Shown here: in pieces, positions 9,492 to 19,429 of the stretch
How positions within the stretch are numbered: position 1 is the first letter of the stretch
Layout: each line of letters starts with the position of its first letter
NCBI GenBank assembly: GCA_903905455.1
Contig: CAIVGN010000047.1
Location: 18,726-82,725, forward strand
Length of the DNA stretch: 64,000 nt
Direction of reading: 5' to 3'
DNA from: an uncultured Archangium sp.
Lineage (GTDB): Bacteria > Myxococcota > Myxococcia > Myxococcales > Myxococcaceae
Program-made: the position numbers and the translations under genes
Notes under the pieces: model-generated
The model's input: only the letters and a program-made list of their open reading frames with translations
Told to the model about the DNA's origin: nothing
The model's database searches: none

Positions 9492-11660
9492 TCAACGACG
9501 GTCGTAGGTCGTCTTCCAGTAGCCCGTGCCCTCGCGGCAATACACCGCGGCCCAGTCAGCCTTGAATTGTGGGTCCGAGGCCCGCGGGTCCGAGCGGAAC
9601 GCGGTGAACGGCAGCTTCAGCTCCTCGTTGGCCAGGAGCGTCCGCGTGCCCAGCCGGGTGACCACGTTGCTGGGCAGGCGCACCTCGCAGTTGCTGAGGC
9701 TGAACTGGTTCTGGTTGCGCAGCACCACCTGTCGCCGGCCCGTGGAGTTGGGCACCGAGAGCTGCACCGAGCCGAAGAGCTGCGTCACCGCGGGCCTCGC
9801 CGGCTCCACCGGCCGCACGGGCTCGACGGCCTTCACCGGCTCCACCACCTTGACGGGCTCGGGGTCGGCCACCCGCGCAGGGTCTGCCACCTTCGCCACC
9901 GGGGTCCTCGGCGCCACGGCCACCGGGGTCGCCTTCTTCGCCGCGACGTCCTTCGCCGCGTAGACCTTCTCCGGGAGCTTGGCGTCTTCGTCGAAGATCA
10001 GCGTGGCCAGCGAGCCCTTGACGCCCATCACCGCGGCGTGGCCGTACACCGGCCGCTGGCCGTCGGCCCCGGGCTCGCCCACCAGGTTGAAGCGATCGCC
10101 CTCGGACACCTTGTCCTTCTTCTCGAGGAGCATCAGGTCTTCGCCATCCTTGCGGAGCACCTTCCACACCTTGCCGTCGATGGTGAGGTGATCGATGACC
10201 ACGGGCTCGGCGACCTTCACCGGCTCCGGGTCGGGAGCCTTCTGAGGCTCGGGGTCCTGGGCCGGCTCCTTCACGGGCGCGGGCTCGGGATCCCTCACGG
10301 CGGCCACCACGGGCTCCTTCTTCGGAGCCGGGTCGTCCTTCGGGCCCAGGATGAACGCCGCGCCGCCGGCGAGCGCGATGAAGGCGAGCAGCCCGACGAT
10401 GATCAACGGGGTCCGGCTCTTCGGCGCGGCGATGGCCTCCGGCAGGTCGTCTTCCGGGGGCGGCAGCGCGGCCACCGACTTCGCCTTCGGGGCCAGCGAC
10501 TTCGCGCGCGGGGGCGGCGCGGCTTCCGGCGGCGCGGGCTGCGCCACCGACATCGCGCGCTGCGCCGCGGTCATCGCCTGGCCCGAGGCGGTCTGCTTCG
10601 GGGGCTGCGCCGACTGCGAGGGCCGCATGAAGGTCCCCTCGAACTCGGGCTCCTCCGCCGGGGCCGCCTCGGCCACGCCCTTGCGGCGCATCAGCGAGAG
10701 CTTCGACTGCAGCTGCCGCTCGGCCGCGAACTCCTCGGGGCACATGGCGCGCACGTAGTTGCCCACGTCTTCGGCGCCGACCGTCAGTTGCTCGCGCACC
10801 GCCAGCTCGTTGAGCGCGCGGGCGAAGTCGTCGGCGCGCTGGTACCGGGCCGAGGGCTCCTTGGCGAGCGCCCGCATCACGATCTGGTCGAGCATCGGCG
10901 AGATGTCCGGCCGCACCGAGATCAGCGACGGCACCTCGGCCACCGCCATCTGGGCCACCATCTCGCTCATCGTGCCGCCCGCGTACATCGACCGGCCGGC
11001 GAGCATCTCCCACACCACGATGCCCGACGAGAAGATGTCCGAGCGGTGATCGACCTGCTTGGCCAGCGCCTGCTCCGGCGACATGTAGCCCAGCTTGCCC
11101 ATCACCGTGGAAGGCAGGGTCTGCTTCGAGCGCGCCGTGCTCTTGGCGAGGCCGAAGTCGATCACCTTCACCTCGCCCTCGTACGAGACCATCACGTTCT
11201 GCGGCGAGACGTCGCGGTGCACGATGCCCAGGGGCATGCCGTCGGCGCCCACCTTGCGGTGCGCGTAGCCCAGCGCCTCGTTCATCTTCTGGGCAATGAA
11301 CACCGCCATGGCGATGGGCATCACCGCGCGCTGCCGCTCGACCCGCGTCTCCACCCGCGAGAGATCGACGCCCGGCACGTACTCGATGGCCATGTACAGC
11401 ACGCCATCGGTCTCCCCCATGTCGTAGACCTGCGCGATGCTCGAGTGCGTCAACTGCACCAGCACCCGGGCCTCGTGGTGGAAGCGATCGATGAAGTTCG
11501 GGTCGCCCATCAGGTTCGGCAGCACCGTCTTGACGATGCACAGCTTCTCGAACCCCGCCGCCCCGGTGAGGCGCGCCAGGTGCACCTCCCCCATGCCCCC
11601 CTGCCCGAGCATGAACAGGAGCTGGTACCGGCCCAGCATCCGACCTTCTTGGTTCGTCAT
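9492..11660 (-). CDS. Membrane-anchored Hanks-type Ser/Thr protein kinase
   Basis: The 722-residue protein starts with a complete kinase domain (about 11-290). It has Gly loop GQGGMG (19-24), Lys44, Glu63, catalytic loop HRDVSPQN (148-155), DFG (168-170) and a SPE motif replacing APE (194-196). All residues needed for catalysis are present, and HRDVSPQN is a variant common in myxobacterial kinases. A long Pro/Ala-rich linker leads to one transmembrane helix (about 418-438). Beyond it lie a Pro/Glu/Lys/Val-rich stretch and a C-terminal domain of about 120 residues that should be periplasmic and may sense the cell wall. ATG 11660 was chosen over GTG 11669. The gene is divergent from tRNA-Arg. 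Confidence 0.93.
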   Translation of the reverse strand: MTNQEGRMLGRYQLLFMLGQGGMGEVHLARLTGAAGFEKLCIVKTVLPNLMGDPNFIDRFHHEARVLVQLTHSSIAQVYDMGETDGVLYMAIEYVPGVDLSRVETRVERQRAVMPIAMAVFIAQKMNEALGYAHRKVGADGMPLGIVHRDVSPQNVMVSYEGEVKVIDFGLAKSTARSKQTLPSTVMGKLGYMSPEQALAKQVDHRSDIFSSGIVVWEMLAGRSMYAGGTMSEMVAQMAVAEVPSLISVRPDISPMLDQIVMRALAKEPSARYQRADDFARALNELAVREQLTVGAEDVGNYVRAMCPEEFAAERQLQSKLSLMRRKGVAEAAPAEEPEFEGTFMRPSQSAQPPKQTASGQAMTAAQRAMSVAQPAPPEAAPPPRAKSLAPKAKSVAALPPPEDDLPEAIAAPKSRTPLIIVGLLAFIALAGGAAFILGPKDDPAPKKEPVVAAVRDPEPAPVKEPAQDPEPQKAPDPEPVKVAEPVVIDHLTIDGKVWKVLRKDGEDLMLLEKKDKVSEGDRFNLVGEPGADGQRPVYGHAAVMGVKGSLATLIFDEDAKLPEKVYAAKDVAAKKATPVAVAPRTPVAKVADPARVADPEPVKVVEPVKAVEPVRPVEPARPAVTQLFGSVQLSVPNSTGRRQVVLRNQNQFSLSNCEVRLPSNVVTRLGTRTLLANEELKLPFTAFRSDPRASDPQFKADWAAVYCREGTGYWKTTYDRR

Positions 11661-11705
11661 CGCGGGCACTCTACCGATTGGCTGTCGACAGGCATGGTTT
11701 CGGTC

Positions 11706-11734
11706 AGGACATTGGTCTGCAGGTGGTGTATATG
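11706..11734 (+). promoter_or_regulatory. Possible sigma-70-like promoter of tRNA-Arg
   Basis: An AGGACA hexamer (11706-11711) is followed after exactly 17 bases by TATATG (11729-11734). Each matches four of six consensus bases, and transcription would begin about 13 bases before the tRNA. The stretch is AT-richer than its surroundings. This is a pattern match only. Confidence 0.35.
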
Positions 11735-11754
11735 GGGTCGCCGTCGCAGCGAAT

Positions 11755-11828
11755 GGTCTCGTAGCTCAGCTGGATAGAGTACTGGCCTCCGAAGCCAGGG
11801 GTCGTGGGTTCGAATCCCGCCGGGACCG
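11755..11828 (+). tRNA. tRNA-Arg (anticodon CCG)
   Basis: The 74-base sequence folds as a complete cloverleaf. A 7-bp acceptor stem (GGTCTCG with CGGGACC, one G-U pair) encloses a D arm with GCTC and a GG-containing loop. The anticodon stem CTGGC/GCCAG encloses the 7-base loop C-T-CCG-A-A (anticodon at 11789-11791). The T arm is GTGGG-TTCGAAT-CCCGC. The 3' CCA is not encoded, because the discriminator G is followed by CTG. The CCG anticodon reads CGG arginine codons, which are frequent in this GC-rich genome. A strong terminator follows within a few bases. Confidence 0.97.
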
Positions 11829-11831
11829 CTG

Positions 11832-11874
11832 AAACCGCCGCATCCGCAGTTGCCGGGTGCGGCGGTTTTCTTTT
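11832..11874 (+). terminator. Rho-independent terminator after tRNA-Arg
   Basis: A 14-bp stem pairs 11833-11846 with 11854-11867 (one G-T pair), with a loop of 7 bases and a run of T's interrupted by one C (11866-11874). It begins four bases after the tRNA ends, so it should end the tRNA transcript and separate it from the alanine dehydrogenase gene. Confidence 0.9.
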
Positions 11875-11942
11875 GCGAATTCAAGCGGTTGCGGCGCAAG
11901 GTGTCCGCGCTTTTCGCCCCCCCAAAAAAACTGGAGTTCTCC

Positions 11943-13085
11943 GTGATCGTTGGCGTTCCGAAAGAAATCAAGACGCGCGAGTACCGCGTGGGCATGACCC
12001 CGGCCATTGCCAAGGCCTACATCGACGCCCAGCACCAGGTGCTCGTCGAAAAGGGGGCCGGCGAGGGCGCGGGCATCACCGACGCCGACTACGAGAAGGT
12101 CGGGGCGAAGATCGTCAAGGGCGCCGACGAGCTGTGGAAGCGCGCCGAGATGATCGTCAAGGTCAAGGAGCCCATCGAGCCCGAGTACAAGCGCATGCAG
12201 CCGGGGCAGATCATCTACACCTACTTCCACCTCGCGGCGGTGCCCGAGCTGGCGAAGGTGCTGCTGGCCAGGAAGATCGCGGCCGTGGCCTACGAGACCA
12301 TTCAGCCGGAAGACGGCTCGCTGCCGCTGCTCAAGCCCATGTCCGAGGTCGCCGGGAAGATGGCGATCCAGGTCGGGGCGACGTCGCTCGAGAAGGCCCA
12401 CGGCGGCAAGGGCATCTTGCTGGGCGGCGTGCCCGGCGTGCGCAACTCCAGGGTCACCATCCTCGGCGGCGGCGTCGTCGGCACCTGCGCGGCGAAGGTA
12501 GCCGTGGGCATGGGCGCTGACGTCACCATCCTCGACGTCAACCTCGACCGCCTCACCTACCTCGACGACATCTTCCAGGGCCGCCTCAAGACCCTGATGA
12601 GCGACTCGCTGAACATCGCCGCGTGCGTGCGCGAGGCCGACCTCGTCGTCGGCGCGGTGCTCATCCCCGGCGCCAAGGCCCCCAAGCTCGTGTCCAGGGA
12701 GCTGATCAAGGAGATGTCGAAGGGCTCCGTCGTCGTCGACGTCGCCGTCGACCAGGGCGGCTGCATCGAGACCATCAAGGCCACCACCCACGACAACCCG
12801 ACCTACGAGGTCTCCGGCGTCATTCACTACGGCGTGGCCAACATGCCCGGCGCCGTGCCCATGACCTCGACCTTCGCCCTGACCAACGCCACCCGCCCGT
12901 ACGGACGGAAGATCGCCGACCTGGGCCTGGCCGCGGCCATCAAGTCTGACGCCGCCCTCGCCCGCGGCCTGAACACCTTCGGAGGCCACGTCACCTACGA
13001 GGCCGTCGCCCGCGACCTCGGCTACGACTACCTCCCCATCCTCGACGCGCTCCATGGCAAGGGTGGCCAGGGCAAGCGCAAGTAA
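11943..13085 (+). CDS. ald: Alanine dehydrogenase
   Basis: The 380-residue protein matches alanine dehydrogenase along its length. It opens with [18 protein letters not shown] (the family's N-terminal signature) and has Lys74-like KVKEP, a MSEVAGKMA helix with a conserved catalytic-region pattern, the NAD-binding [10 protein letters not shown] glycine loop near 170, and the terminal [10 protein letters not shown] segment carrying the substrate-region Asn/Met-Pro-Gly. It catalyses NAD-dependent interconversion of L-alanine with pyruvate and ammonia. The start is GTG at 11943, preceded by a GGAG ribosome site; codons further upstream lie in the terminator and can be excluded. Alone on its strand between the tRNA terminator and the sigma factor gene. 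Confidence 0.96.
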   Translation: MIVGVPKEIKTREYRVGMTPAIAKAYIDAQHQVLVEKGAGEGAGITDADYEKVGAKIVKGADELWKRAEMIVKVKEPIEPEYKRMQPGQIIYTYFHLAAVPELAKVLLARKIAAVAYETIQPEDGSLPLLKPMSEVAGKMAIQVGATSLEKAHGGKGILLGGVPGVRNSRVTILGGGVVGTCAAKVAVGMGADVTILDVNLDRLTYLDDIFQGRLKTLMSDSLNIAACVREADLVVGAVLIPGAKAPKLVSRELIKEMSKGSVVVDVAVDQGGCIETIKATTHDNPTYEVSGVIHYGVANMPGAVPMTSTFALTNATRPYGRKIADLGLAAAIKSDAALARGLNTFGGHVTYEAVARDLGYDYLPILDALHGKGGQGKRK

Positions 13086-13115
13086 CCGCGCCGCCCGCAG
13101 TGTCAGATTGACGCG

Positions 13116-13151
13116 GCCCGTGGCGCAGCTCCCTGCTGCTGTGTCACGGGC
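13116..13151 (+). other. Inverted repeat downstream of ald
   Basis: A perfect 7-bp inverted repeat, GCCCGTG at 13116-13122 and CACGGGC at 13145-13151, is separated by 22 bases and lies 30 bp after the ald stop. No T-run follows, so it is at best a weak or Rho-assisted terminator, or an mRNA-stabilising hairpin. Confidence 0.3.
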
Positions 13152-13209
13152 TTCGCACTTCGCGGGCCCTGGATGACCTGAATTCGCTTGCTTGACGCGC
13201 CCAGGCAAT

Positions 13210-13225
13210 CGGCACGGGCCATGCT
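13210..13225 (+). promoter_or_regulatory. Possible sigma-54 (-24/-12) promoter upstream of the ECF sigma gene
   Basis: The sequence cGGCACG-GGCC-ATGCT agrees with the sigma-54 consensus tGGCACG-N4-TTGCa/t at all but two positions, with GG and GC dinucleotides spaced as required. It lies about 100 bases before the ECF sigma factor start in a 239-bp intergenic region. In GC-rich DNA such matches also arise by chance, so it is tentative. Confidence 0.3.
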
Positions 13226-13324
13226 CGTGTGGTGCCCGGGGGTGGCGGGCCGGCCTCGCTCCCCTTTTCGGAATGCGCACCCCCCGGCGCGCGTTGGCGC
13301 GGTTCGGGTCACGAGAGGGAGTTC

Positions 13325-13942
13325 ATGATGTTTGGTCTTTCGCGCAGCACGCAGCACCGGACCCAGTTCGAAGCCCTGCTGGCGCCGTGGCTCGACCCGC
13401 TCTACGCCTCGGCGCTCCGGCTCACGCGCCACGAGGGCAACGCGCAAGATCTCGTGCAGGACACCGTGATGCGGGCCTGGCGCTTCTTCGAGAAGTTCGA
13501 GAAGGGCACCAACTTCCGCGCGTGGATCTTCAAGATCCTCACCAACACCTTCATCAACAGCTACCGCCGCAACACCCGCGAGCGCAGCCTGCAGGACGAG
13601 TCGGAGCGCCAGTCGGTCGAGGCCCGCTTCTTTTCTTCGGAGCTGACCGAGCAGACCCAGAACCCCGAGGCCCACCTCGTCGACCGGCTGATGAGCGAAG
13701 ACGTGATCAAGGCCATCGACGGCCTGTCCATCGACTTCCGCATGGTGGTGATCCTCGCTGACCTCCAGGAGTTCTCGTACAAGGAGATCGCGGAGATCCT
13801 CGACATCCCCGTGGGTACGGTGATGAGCCGGCTGTTCCGCGGCCGCAAGCAACTGCAGAAGGTGCTCCTGGCCCGCGAAGAATTGCCGGCCTCCCCGGCA
13901 ATCGACTTGAACGCCTTCCGCGAGAGGAAGAAGCTCGCCTGA
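13325..13942 (+). CDS. ECF-type RNA polymerase sigma factor
   Basis: The 205-residue protein has sigma-70 region 2 (about 15-85: ALRLTRHEGNAQDLVQDT, then the FRAWIFKILTNTFIN core-binding and -10 segment) and region 4 (about 120-175: a helix-turn-helix with FSYKEIAEILDIPVGTVMSR). Regions 1 and 3 are missing, as usual for the extracytoplasmic function class. It directs RNA polymerase to a set of stress or surface-related promoters. The start ATG at 13325 follows GGGAG. The next gene encodes a zinc-finger anti-sigma factor 25 bp downstream, which should hold it inactive. The 239-bp gap upstream carries a possible sigma-54 promoter. Confidence 0.93.
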   Translation: MMFGLSRSTQHRTQFEALLAPWLDPLYASALRLTRHEGNAQDLVQDTVMRAWRFFEKFEKGTNFRAWIFKILTNTFINSYRRNTRERSLQDESERQSVEARFFSSELTEQTQNPEAHLVDRLMSEDVIKAIDGLSIDFRMVVILADLQEFSYKEIAEILDIPVGTVMSRLFRGRKQLQKVLLAREELPASPAIDLNAFRERKKLA

Positions 13943-13967
13943 AGACGTGTTGTGGCGTCAGGCACCC

Positions 13968-14756
13968 ATGAACTGTCGCGACCTCGAAACCGAGCTGACC
14001 CCGTACCTCGACGGCGAACTGCCGGCGGGGGCGCGCGTCGAATTCGAGGCCCACCTCGCCAGCTGCCCCACCTGTCCCCGGAACGTCGAGGTCGAGCGGC
14101 ACAACCTCTCGATGATCCGCGCCGCGGCGAAGGCCGCCGCCCCCGTCGCCCCTGAGGACTTCAAGCTCAAGCTGCTGGCCTCGCTGCGCACCGACAGCGA
14201 GCGTCAACGGCGCGGGCGCCTGCAGCAGCTCACCGCGATGGCCGCCGGGGTCACCCTGGCGATGGTCGTGGGGCACCAGGCCTACCGCAGCCACCAACGC
14301 CGCCTGTACGAGCAAGACGCGGCCATGCGCCACGCGCGCCAGTTCCCGCTGGAGATCGAGCAGTCGCCGGAGGCCATCGAGCGCTGGTTCGGCGGCAAGG
14401 TCGACTACCGCGTGAGCGTGCCCCGGTTCCCCAACGCTCGGGCCACCGGGGCCCGGCTGCTCCAGGTTCGCGACAAGCCCGCCGCCTACATCCGCTACGA
14501 CGCGCCCCGGCAGATGGGCCTCTTCGTCTACGGCGACGATCACGACGTCGACGTGGGCACCGAGCCCGCCATGGCCACCAGCAACGGCTACAACGTCGTC
14601 AGCTGGCGCGAGGGCGACGTGGTCTACCAGCTGGTCACCGATCTCGACGAGCAGGACATCCGCGGCCTCGTGCCCGGCAGCCAGCCGGCCCCGTCCGAGT
14701 CACTGCCGCCCCAGCCGACCACGCTCGACGTGCGGCCCGCGTCCTTTCAGCACTGA
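13968..14756 (+). CDS. Membrane anti-sigma factor with zinc-finger (zf-HC2) domain
   Basis: The 262-residue protein starts with MNCRDLETELTPYLDGELP and a His-x3-Cys-x2-Cys motif (FEAHLASCPTC, about 26-36). With Cys3 this makes the zinc-binding anti-sigma domain that clamps ECF sigma factors. One transmembrane helix follows (about 85-103), then a domain of about 150 residues that should be outside the cytoplasm and may receive the release signal. It lies directly after the ECF sigma gene, the expected target. ATG 13968 fits the usual N-terminus of the family; seven additional upstream codons are less likely. Confidence 0.88.
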   Translation: MNCRDLETELTPYLDGELPAGARVEFEAHLASCPTCPRNVEVERHNLSMIRAAAKAAAPVAPEDFKLKLLASLRTDSERQRRGRLQQLTAMAAGVTLAMVVGHQAYRSHQRRLYEQDAAMRHARQFPLEIEQSPEAIERWFGGKVDYRVSVPRFPNARATGARLLQVRDKPAAYIRYDAPRQMGLFVYGDDHDVDVGTEPAMATSNGYNVVSWREGDVVYQLVTDLDEQDIRGLVPGSQPAPSESLPPQPTTLDVRPASFQH

Positions 14757-14816
14757 GCGCGGGGGTTGGCGTTTCGTTGACCCCCTGTGATGCGCCAACT
14801 AGCCTCCGCCACACCC

Positions 14817-16448
14817 ATGTCGAATTCAGTGCTGATCGTCGAGAAAGACCTCGTGTTGATGAAGGACCTCCGCGAGGCGCTGCAGGGCCGAGGCTTCGAA
14901 GTTGACGAGACCACCGACGGGAAAGGCGCCCCCGAGCTCATCCGGAGGAAGAAGCCCGGCGTCGTCGTGCTCGCCGTCGATCTCGACGCGGGCCAGAACG
15001 GCTACATCATCTGCAAGAAGCTCAAGAGCGACGACGACCTGAAGGGCGTGCCGGTGTTGATCATCGGCGACCCCAAGGGCTTCGCGCAGCACCAGAAGCT
15101 CAAGACCCGCGCCGAGGAATACCTGGGCAAGCCGCTCGCCGCGAGCGCGCTCGTCGAGGGCATCGGCAGAATGATCGGCTTCCCCGAGTTCTCCCCGCCC
15201 GTCGAGGAGAGCTTCGACGCGGGCTCCCTGCTCGAGGAAGACAGCAGCGAGATCGCCCTCGACGCCCCGCTCGAGGAGATCGCCAACTCGGAAGCCGACA
15301 TGGCGATGGTGGACTCGATGTTCGACGAGAAGCCCTCGGAGCCGCCCCCGGTCGAGGAAGAGATCAGCCTCTCGACCCCCGACCTCGACCTCGAGCAGTC
15401 CGAGTCGGACTACCCCGTCGAGAAGACCGTGGTGGGCTTCCTGCCCCCCACCCCGGCCTCCACCCTCCCCGCCCCGGTCAAGACCTTCCAGTCCTCGCCG
15501 TCCATCGCCGACAGCAGCGAGCTGCGCTCGAAGGTGACCGAGCTGACCGGCGCCCTCGAAGAATCGCGTGGCCGCAGCGAGGAGCTCGAGGCCAAGGTGC
15601 GCGAGCTCGAAGGTGAGCTCGAGTCGAAGAGCACCGAGCTCGAGACCGCGCGTGCCTCGCCGGGCAAGGCCGACAACAAGGAGGTCTTCGCGCTGCGCGA
15701 CGCCGGCACGAAGAAGGACAAGGAGATCCTCCGCCTCAAGAACGAGCTCAACGCCAAGGAACAGGAGATCCTCGAGCTCCACGAGAAGGAGAACTCGATC
15801 GAGCAGCAGATCTCGGAGTCGAGCGGCGAGATCGCCAAGAAGGACGCACAGATCAAGACGCTCCAGGCCAAGGGCGACCAGCTCGCCGCCGAGCGCAAGA
15901 AGGTCGACCAGCAGCTGCTCTCGTCCAAGGAAGAGGCGCGCTCCGCCTCGGCCCGGCTCCAGACGTTGCAGGGTGACTTCGACGGGCTCCAGCAGCGCGT
16001 CGCCGAGCTCGACGGCCAGTCTGACGGGCTCAAGGCCAGCCAGCAGGAATCGGAGACGGCCCGCCAGGCCGCCGAGTCGGACCTCGCCGAGGCCCGGGGC
16101 GAGATCGAGGCCATCAAGTCCCAGCTCGACGAGCGCTCGCGCGAAGCAGACGAGGTCCGCTCGCAGCTCGAGCAGGCCCAGATCGACCTCGACTCCGCCC
16201 GCACCCAGCTCAGCTCGCAGGCCACCAGCTTCGCCGACGAGATCAGCACCCTGCGCCAGCGGTTGGCCGACGTCGAATCGGCCAGCACCCACGCCGAAGA
16301 GAAGGCCGCGCGCGCCCAGTCGCGCCTCAAGGCCCACCAGGACCAGATCGAGCGCCTGCGCAGCTCCCTGCAGCAGGCCATGGACACCCTCGCCGAGTCG
16401 TCCGGCGAGGGCGAGGACCTCGACCTCGACGAGCTCGCCGAGGCCTGA
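14817..16448 (+). CDS. frzS: FrzS-like pseudo-receiver/coiled-coil motility protein
   Basis: The 543-residue protein has a receiver-like domain (1-122) closely resembling that of Myxococcus xanthus FrzS, including near-identical segments such as VDETTDGKG, VVLAVDL, AGQNGY and GFAQH. An acidic Pro-rich linker (about 125-230) and a coiled coil of about 300 residues follow, ending in a short acidic tail. FrzS moves between cell poles and promotes type IV pilus-driven social motility. The acceptor-position Asp is kept (AVDLDAG), but the usual Ser/Thr switch position after the fourth strand reads IIGD, as in FrzS, so phosphorylation signalling is doubtful. Total length agrees with FrzS and not with the much longer relative AglZ. 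Third gene after the sigma/anti-sigma pair. Confidence 0.88.
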   Translation: MSNSVLIVEKDLVLMKDLREALQGRGFEVDETTDGKGAPELIRRKKPGVVVLAVDLDAGQNGYIICKKLKSDDDLKGVPVLIIGDPKGFAQHQKLKTRAEEYLGKPLAASALVEGIGRMIGFPEFSPPVEESFDAGSLLEEDSSEIALDAPLEEIANSEADMAMVDSMFDEKPSEPPPVEEEISLSTPDLDLEQSESDYPVEKTVVGFLPPTPASTLPAPVKTFQSSPSIADSSELRSKVTELTGALEESRGRSEELEAKVRELEGELESKSTELETARASPGKADNKEVFALRDAGTKKDKEILRLKNELNAKEQEILELHEKENSIEQQISESSGEIAKKDAQIKTLQAKGDQLAAERKKVDQQLLSSKEEARSASARLQTLQGDFDGLQQRVAELDGQSDGLKASQQESETARQAAESDLAEARGEIEAIKSQLDERSREADEVRSQLEQAQIDLDSARTQLSSQATSFADEISTLRQRLADVESASTHAEEKAARAQSRLKAHQDQIERLRSSLQQAMDTLAESSGEGEDLDLDELAEA

Positions 16449-16451
16449 GCC

Positions 16452-17587
16452 TTACTTGTCGTCGTCGCGCTTCGGCGCGGCCTTCTTCTCCATCTGCTTC
16501 TTGGCCAGCATCTGCACGCTGCCCGGAACGTTCTTGTCCTTGGCCAGGCCCTTCACGTCGTGCTCGTGGAGGGTCGTCATCAGGCGCATGGACACGCCCT
16601 GCGGCACCTTGGGGTTCTTCACCAGGGCCAGCTTGATGGCGTACTTCCGCAGCCACTCGCGGTTGGAATAGATCACCCGCAGCACGTCGTCGATGCAGGT
16701 CTTGCTCTGGGCCTGGGTGAGCACCTCGCCGTCGGTGATGCGCGGGCTGCGAATGACGGCCACCGAGACCAGCTTGTTCGAGTCGCGGATCAAGATGCCC
16801 CGCGCCTCCTTGTTGCCCTTGGTCGCGAGCTTGATCTTCTCGGACACGTTCATCGACATGATGCGCTTGCTCAACGAGAGCTTCTTGGTCTCCTCCATCG
16901 GCGGAGCGGCCTCGTCGGCCTCCGCGGCGTCGGGCATGCCGAACTCCTGCATCAACTGGTCGGCCGTCGGGCCCTGCTGGGGCGGAGGCTGGGTGGCCGC
17001 CTGGGGCCCGAAGAGGCGCACCTTCGCCTCCATCATCTGGGGCACGTCGTCGAGGATCAGCCCGCTGCGAACCGCGAAGTCGCAGATGCCGTCGATCAGC
17101 GCGCCCACGGCGTTGGGGTTGCGCGAGAGGCTGCGCAAGATGCCGTCGTGCCGGAGGATGCGCAGTTGGTTTTGGCCGATGACCTCGGCGGTGCGCTTGC
17201 TGCAGTTCTCGGCGATGGCCGCGATGGCGTCGTCGGGCGTGGCGCCGTTGAGCACCAGCATCTCGGCGTAGACATCGTTGTTCGCGTACAGCCGCGTGAA
17301 CCAACCCAGCACCGGCGGGTGTACCTCCTCGTCGCGAAAGCCCGAAGACGCGGTGCGGTCCTGCAGGGCGCTGGCGGTCTTGAGCACCTGCTCACGAACG
17401 CTCGCCTCGGGATCGTACGAGAGGATGAACAGCACGCTGAGCATGTCGGCCGGGTTGAGCGGGATGAAGGCCTTGGCCGCCATCATCCGCAGGGGAACCG
17501 GGGCCTTCGGGTCGACGTGCTTCTTCATGTTCTCCGGCAGGAAGTCGGCCGTGATGGGGCAGACCTGCGCGGGGTCGAACGACTCGG

Positions 17588-17591
<4 letters not shown>
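16452..17591 (-). CDS. Conserved hypothetical protein with HEAT-like helical repeats
   Basis: I do not recognise a named family for this 379-residue soluble protein. The N-terminal two-thirds (about 25-170) and the C-terminus (about 240-360) are runs of paired helices resembling HEAT repeats ([48 protein letters not shown]). A Pro/Gln and acidic linker at about 195-235 separates the halves, and the tail is Lys/Asp-rich. There is no signal peptide or membrane segment. HEAT-like folds usually act as scaffolds. Its ATG overlaps the coaX stop (ATGA), placing it last in the birA-coaX operon. Convergent with frzS, with 3 bp between stops. Confidence 0.75.
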
Positions 17592-18355
<764 letters not shown>

Positions 18356-18389
18356 GGGGCCGATGTTAGCGCCGCCCCCGCGCCCCCGG

Positions 18390-19388
18390 TTACGACTTCC
18401 GGGTTCGCACCTGCTCGACGTCACCCGACAAGACCCGCTCGATGCGCTCTCCCACCCGGAGCAGCAGCGCGCCGGTGGAGTCGATGTCTTCGGCCACCCC
18501 GCGCAGTTCGCGTTGTTCGCTGCGCACCAGCACCTCCTGCCCCAGCGTCGAGGCCAGCGCGCGCCAGGCCGAGCGCACCGGCTCGAAGCCCTCTTCGGTC
18601 CAGGTGTCGAGCCACTGCTCGAGCTTGGCCAGCAGGGCCGCGGCGAACAGCGCGCGGTGCACCGGGCTCTTGCGCGCCGCGGAAACCGAGGTGGCGATCT
18701 CCGCGATCTCGGGTGGGAACTCGGCCACGTCCACGTTCAGGTTCACGCCGACGCCCAGCACGATGAAGTGCACCCGCTCCACGTCGGCCGACAGCTCGGT
18801 GAGAATGCCGGCCACCTTCAGCCCGCCGATCTGCACGTCGTTGGGCCACTTGATGGTGGCCTCGACGCCCGAATCCCGCAGCGTCTCGGCGAGCGCCACG
18901 GCCGCCACCAGGGTCAGCTCGGGGGCCCGCGAGGGCGCGATCTCCGGGCGCAAGATGACGCTCATGGTCAACGCCTTGCCCGGGGGCGACACCCAGGTGC
19001 GACCCCGGCGCCCCTTCCCCTTCGTCTGGTGCTCGGTGACGATCACCTCGCCATGCGAGCCCCCCTCGTGAGCGAGCTCGAAGGCCTTGGCATTGGTCGA
19101 TTCCAGGCTCTCGTAGTGGTGGAGCGTGCGGCCCAGGTCGCGCGTGGCCAGCAGCGGGCCCACCTCGAGCGCGGTGAGGCGGTCCGGGACCTCTTGCAGG
19201 CGGTACCCGCGGGCCGACTGCGCCTCGATGCGGTAGCCCATCTTTCGCAGCTGCTCGACGTGCTTCCACACGGCGGTGCGCGAGAGCCCCAGCTTGTCCG
19301 AGAGCGCCGCGCCGGACACGTAGTCGTCGCCCCCCTCCGCGAGGAAGGCGAGGATCATCTCTTCGTTCGAGAGCTCGGCGTCATCCAC
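18390..19388 (-). CDS. birA: Biotin-[acetyl-CoA-carboxylase] ligase / biotin repressor
   Basis: The 332-residue protein has an N-terminal winged helix (about 15-70, [27 protein letters not shown]), the catalytic biotin ligase domain with [14 protein letters not shown] near 117 and [17 protein letters not shown] near 180, and the small C-terminal SH3-like domain. It attaches biotin to carboxylase carrier domains and, having the HTH, may also repress biotin genes. GTG at 19388 is the only early start codon before the HTH other than ATG at 19358, which has a better GAAG-type ribosome site; the choice does not affect the domains. It precedes coaX. Confidence 0.95.
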   Translation of the reverse strand: MDDAELSNEEMILAFLAEGGDDYVSGAALSDKLGLSRTAVWKHVEQLRKMGYRIEAQSARGYRLQEVPDRLTALEVGPLLATRDLGRTLHHYESLESTNAKAFELAHEGGSHGEVIVTEHQTKGKGRRGRTWVSPPGKALTMSVILRPEIAPSRAPELTLVAAVALAETLRDSGVEATIKWPNDVQIGGLKVAGILTELSADVERVHFIVLGVGVNLNVDVAEFPPEIAEIATSVSAARKSPVHRALFAAALLAKLEQWLDTWTEEGFEPVRSAWRALASTLGQEVLVRSEQRELRGVAEDIDSTGALLLRVGERIERVLSGDVEQVRTRKS

Positions 19389-19429
19389 GGGGCAGACGGT
19401 AGTTCCCGCCCACCCCGCGTTCAAGCCGC

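Noticed and set aside
11682..11691. Perfect 10-bp palindrome CTGTCGACAG between the kinase gene and tRNA-Arg
   Set aside because: Single short palindrome without a known operator pattern; likely chance in this GC-rich DNA.
9567..11777. Long plus-strand open frame opposite the Ser/Thr kinase gene
   Set aside because: Low-complexity His/Arg/Leu translation with no known motif; the minus strand carries a full kinase domain.
11850..11942. N-terminal extension of alanine dehydrogenase
   Set aside because: The extra codons fall inside the tRNA terminator; the family start VGVPKEIK and a GGAG site support GTG at 11943.
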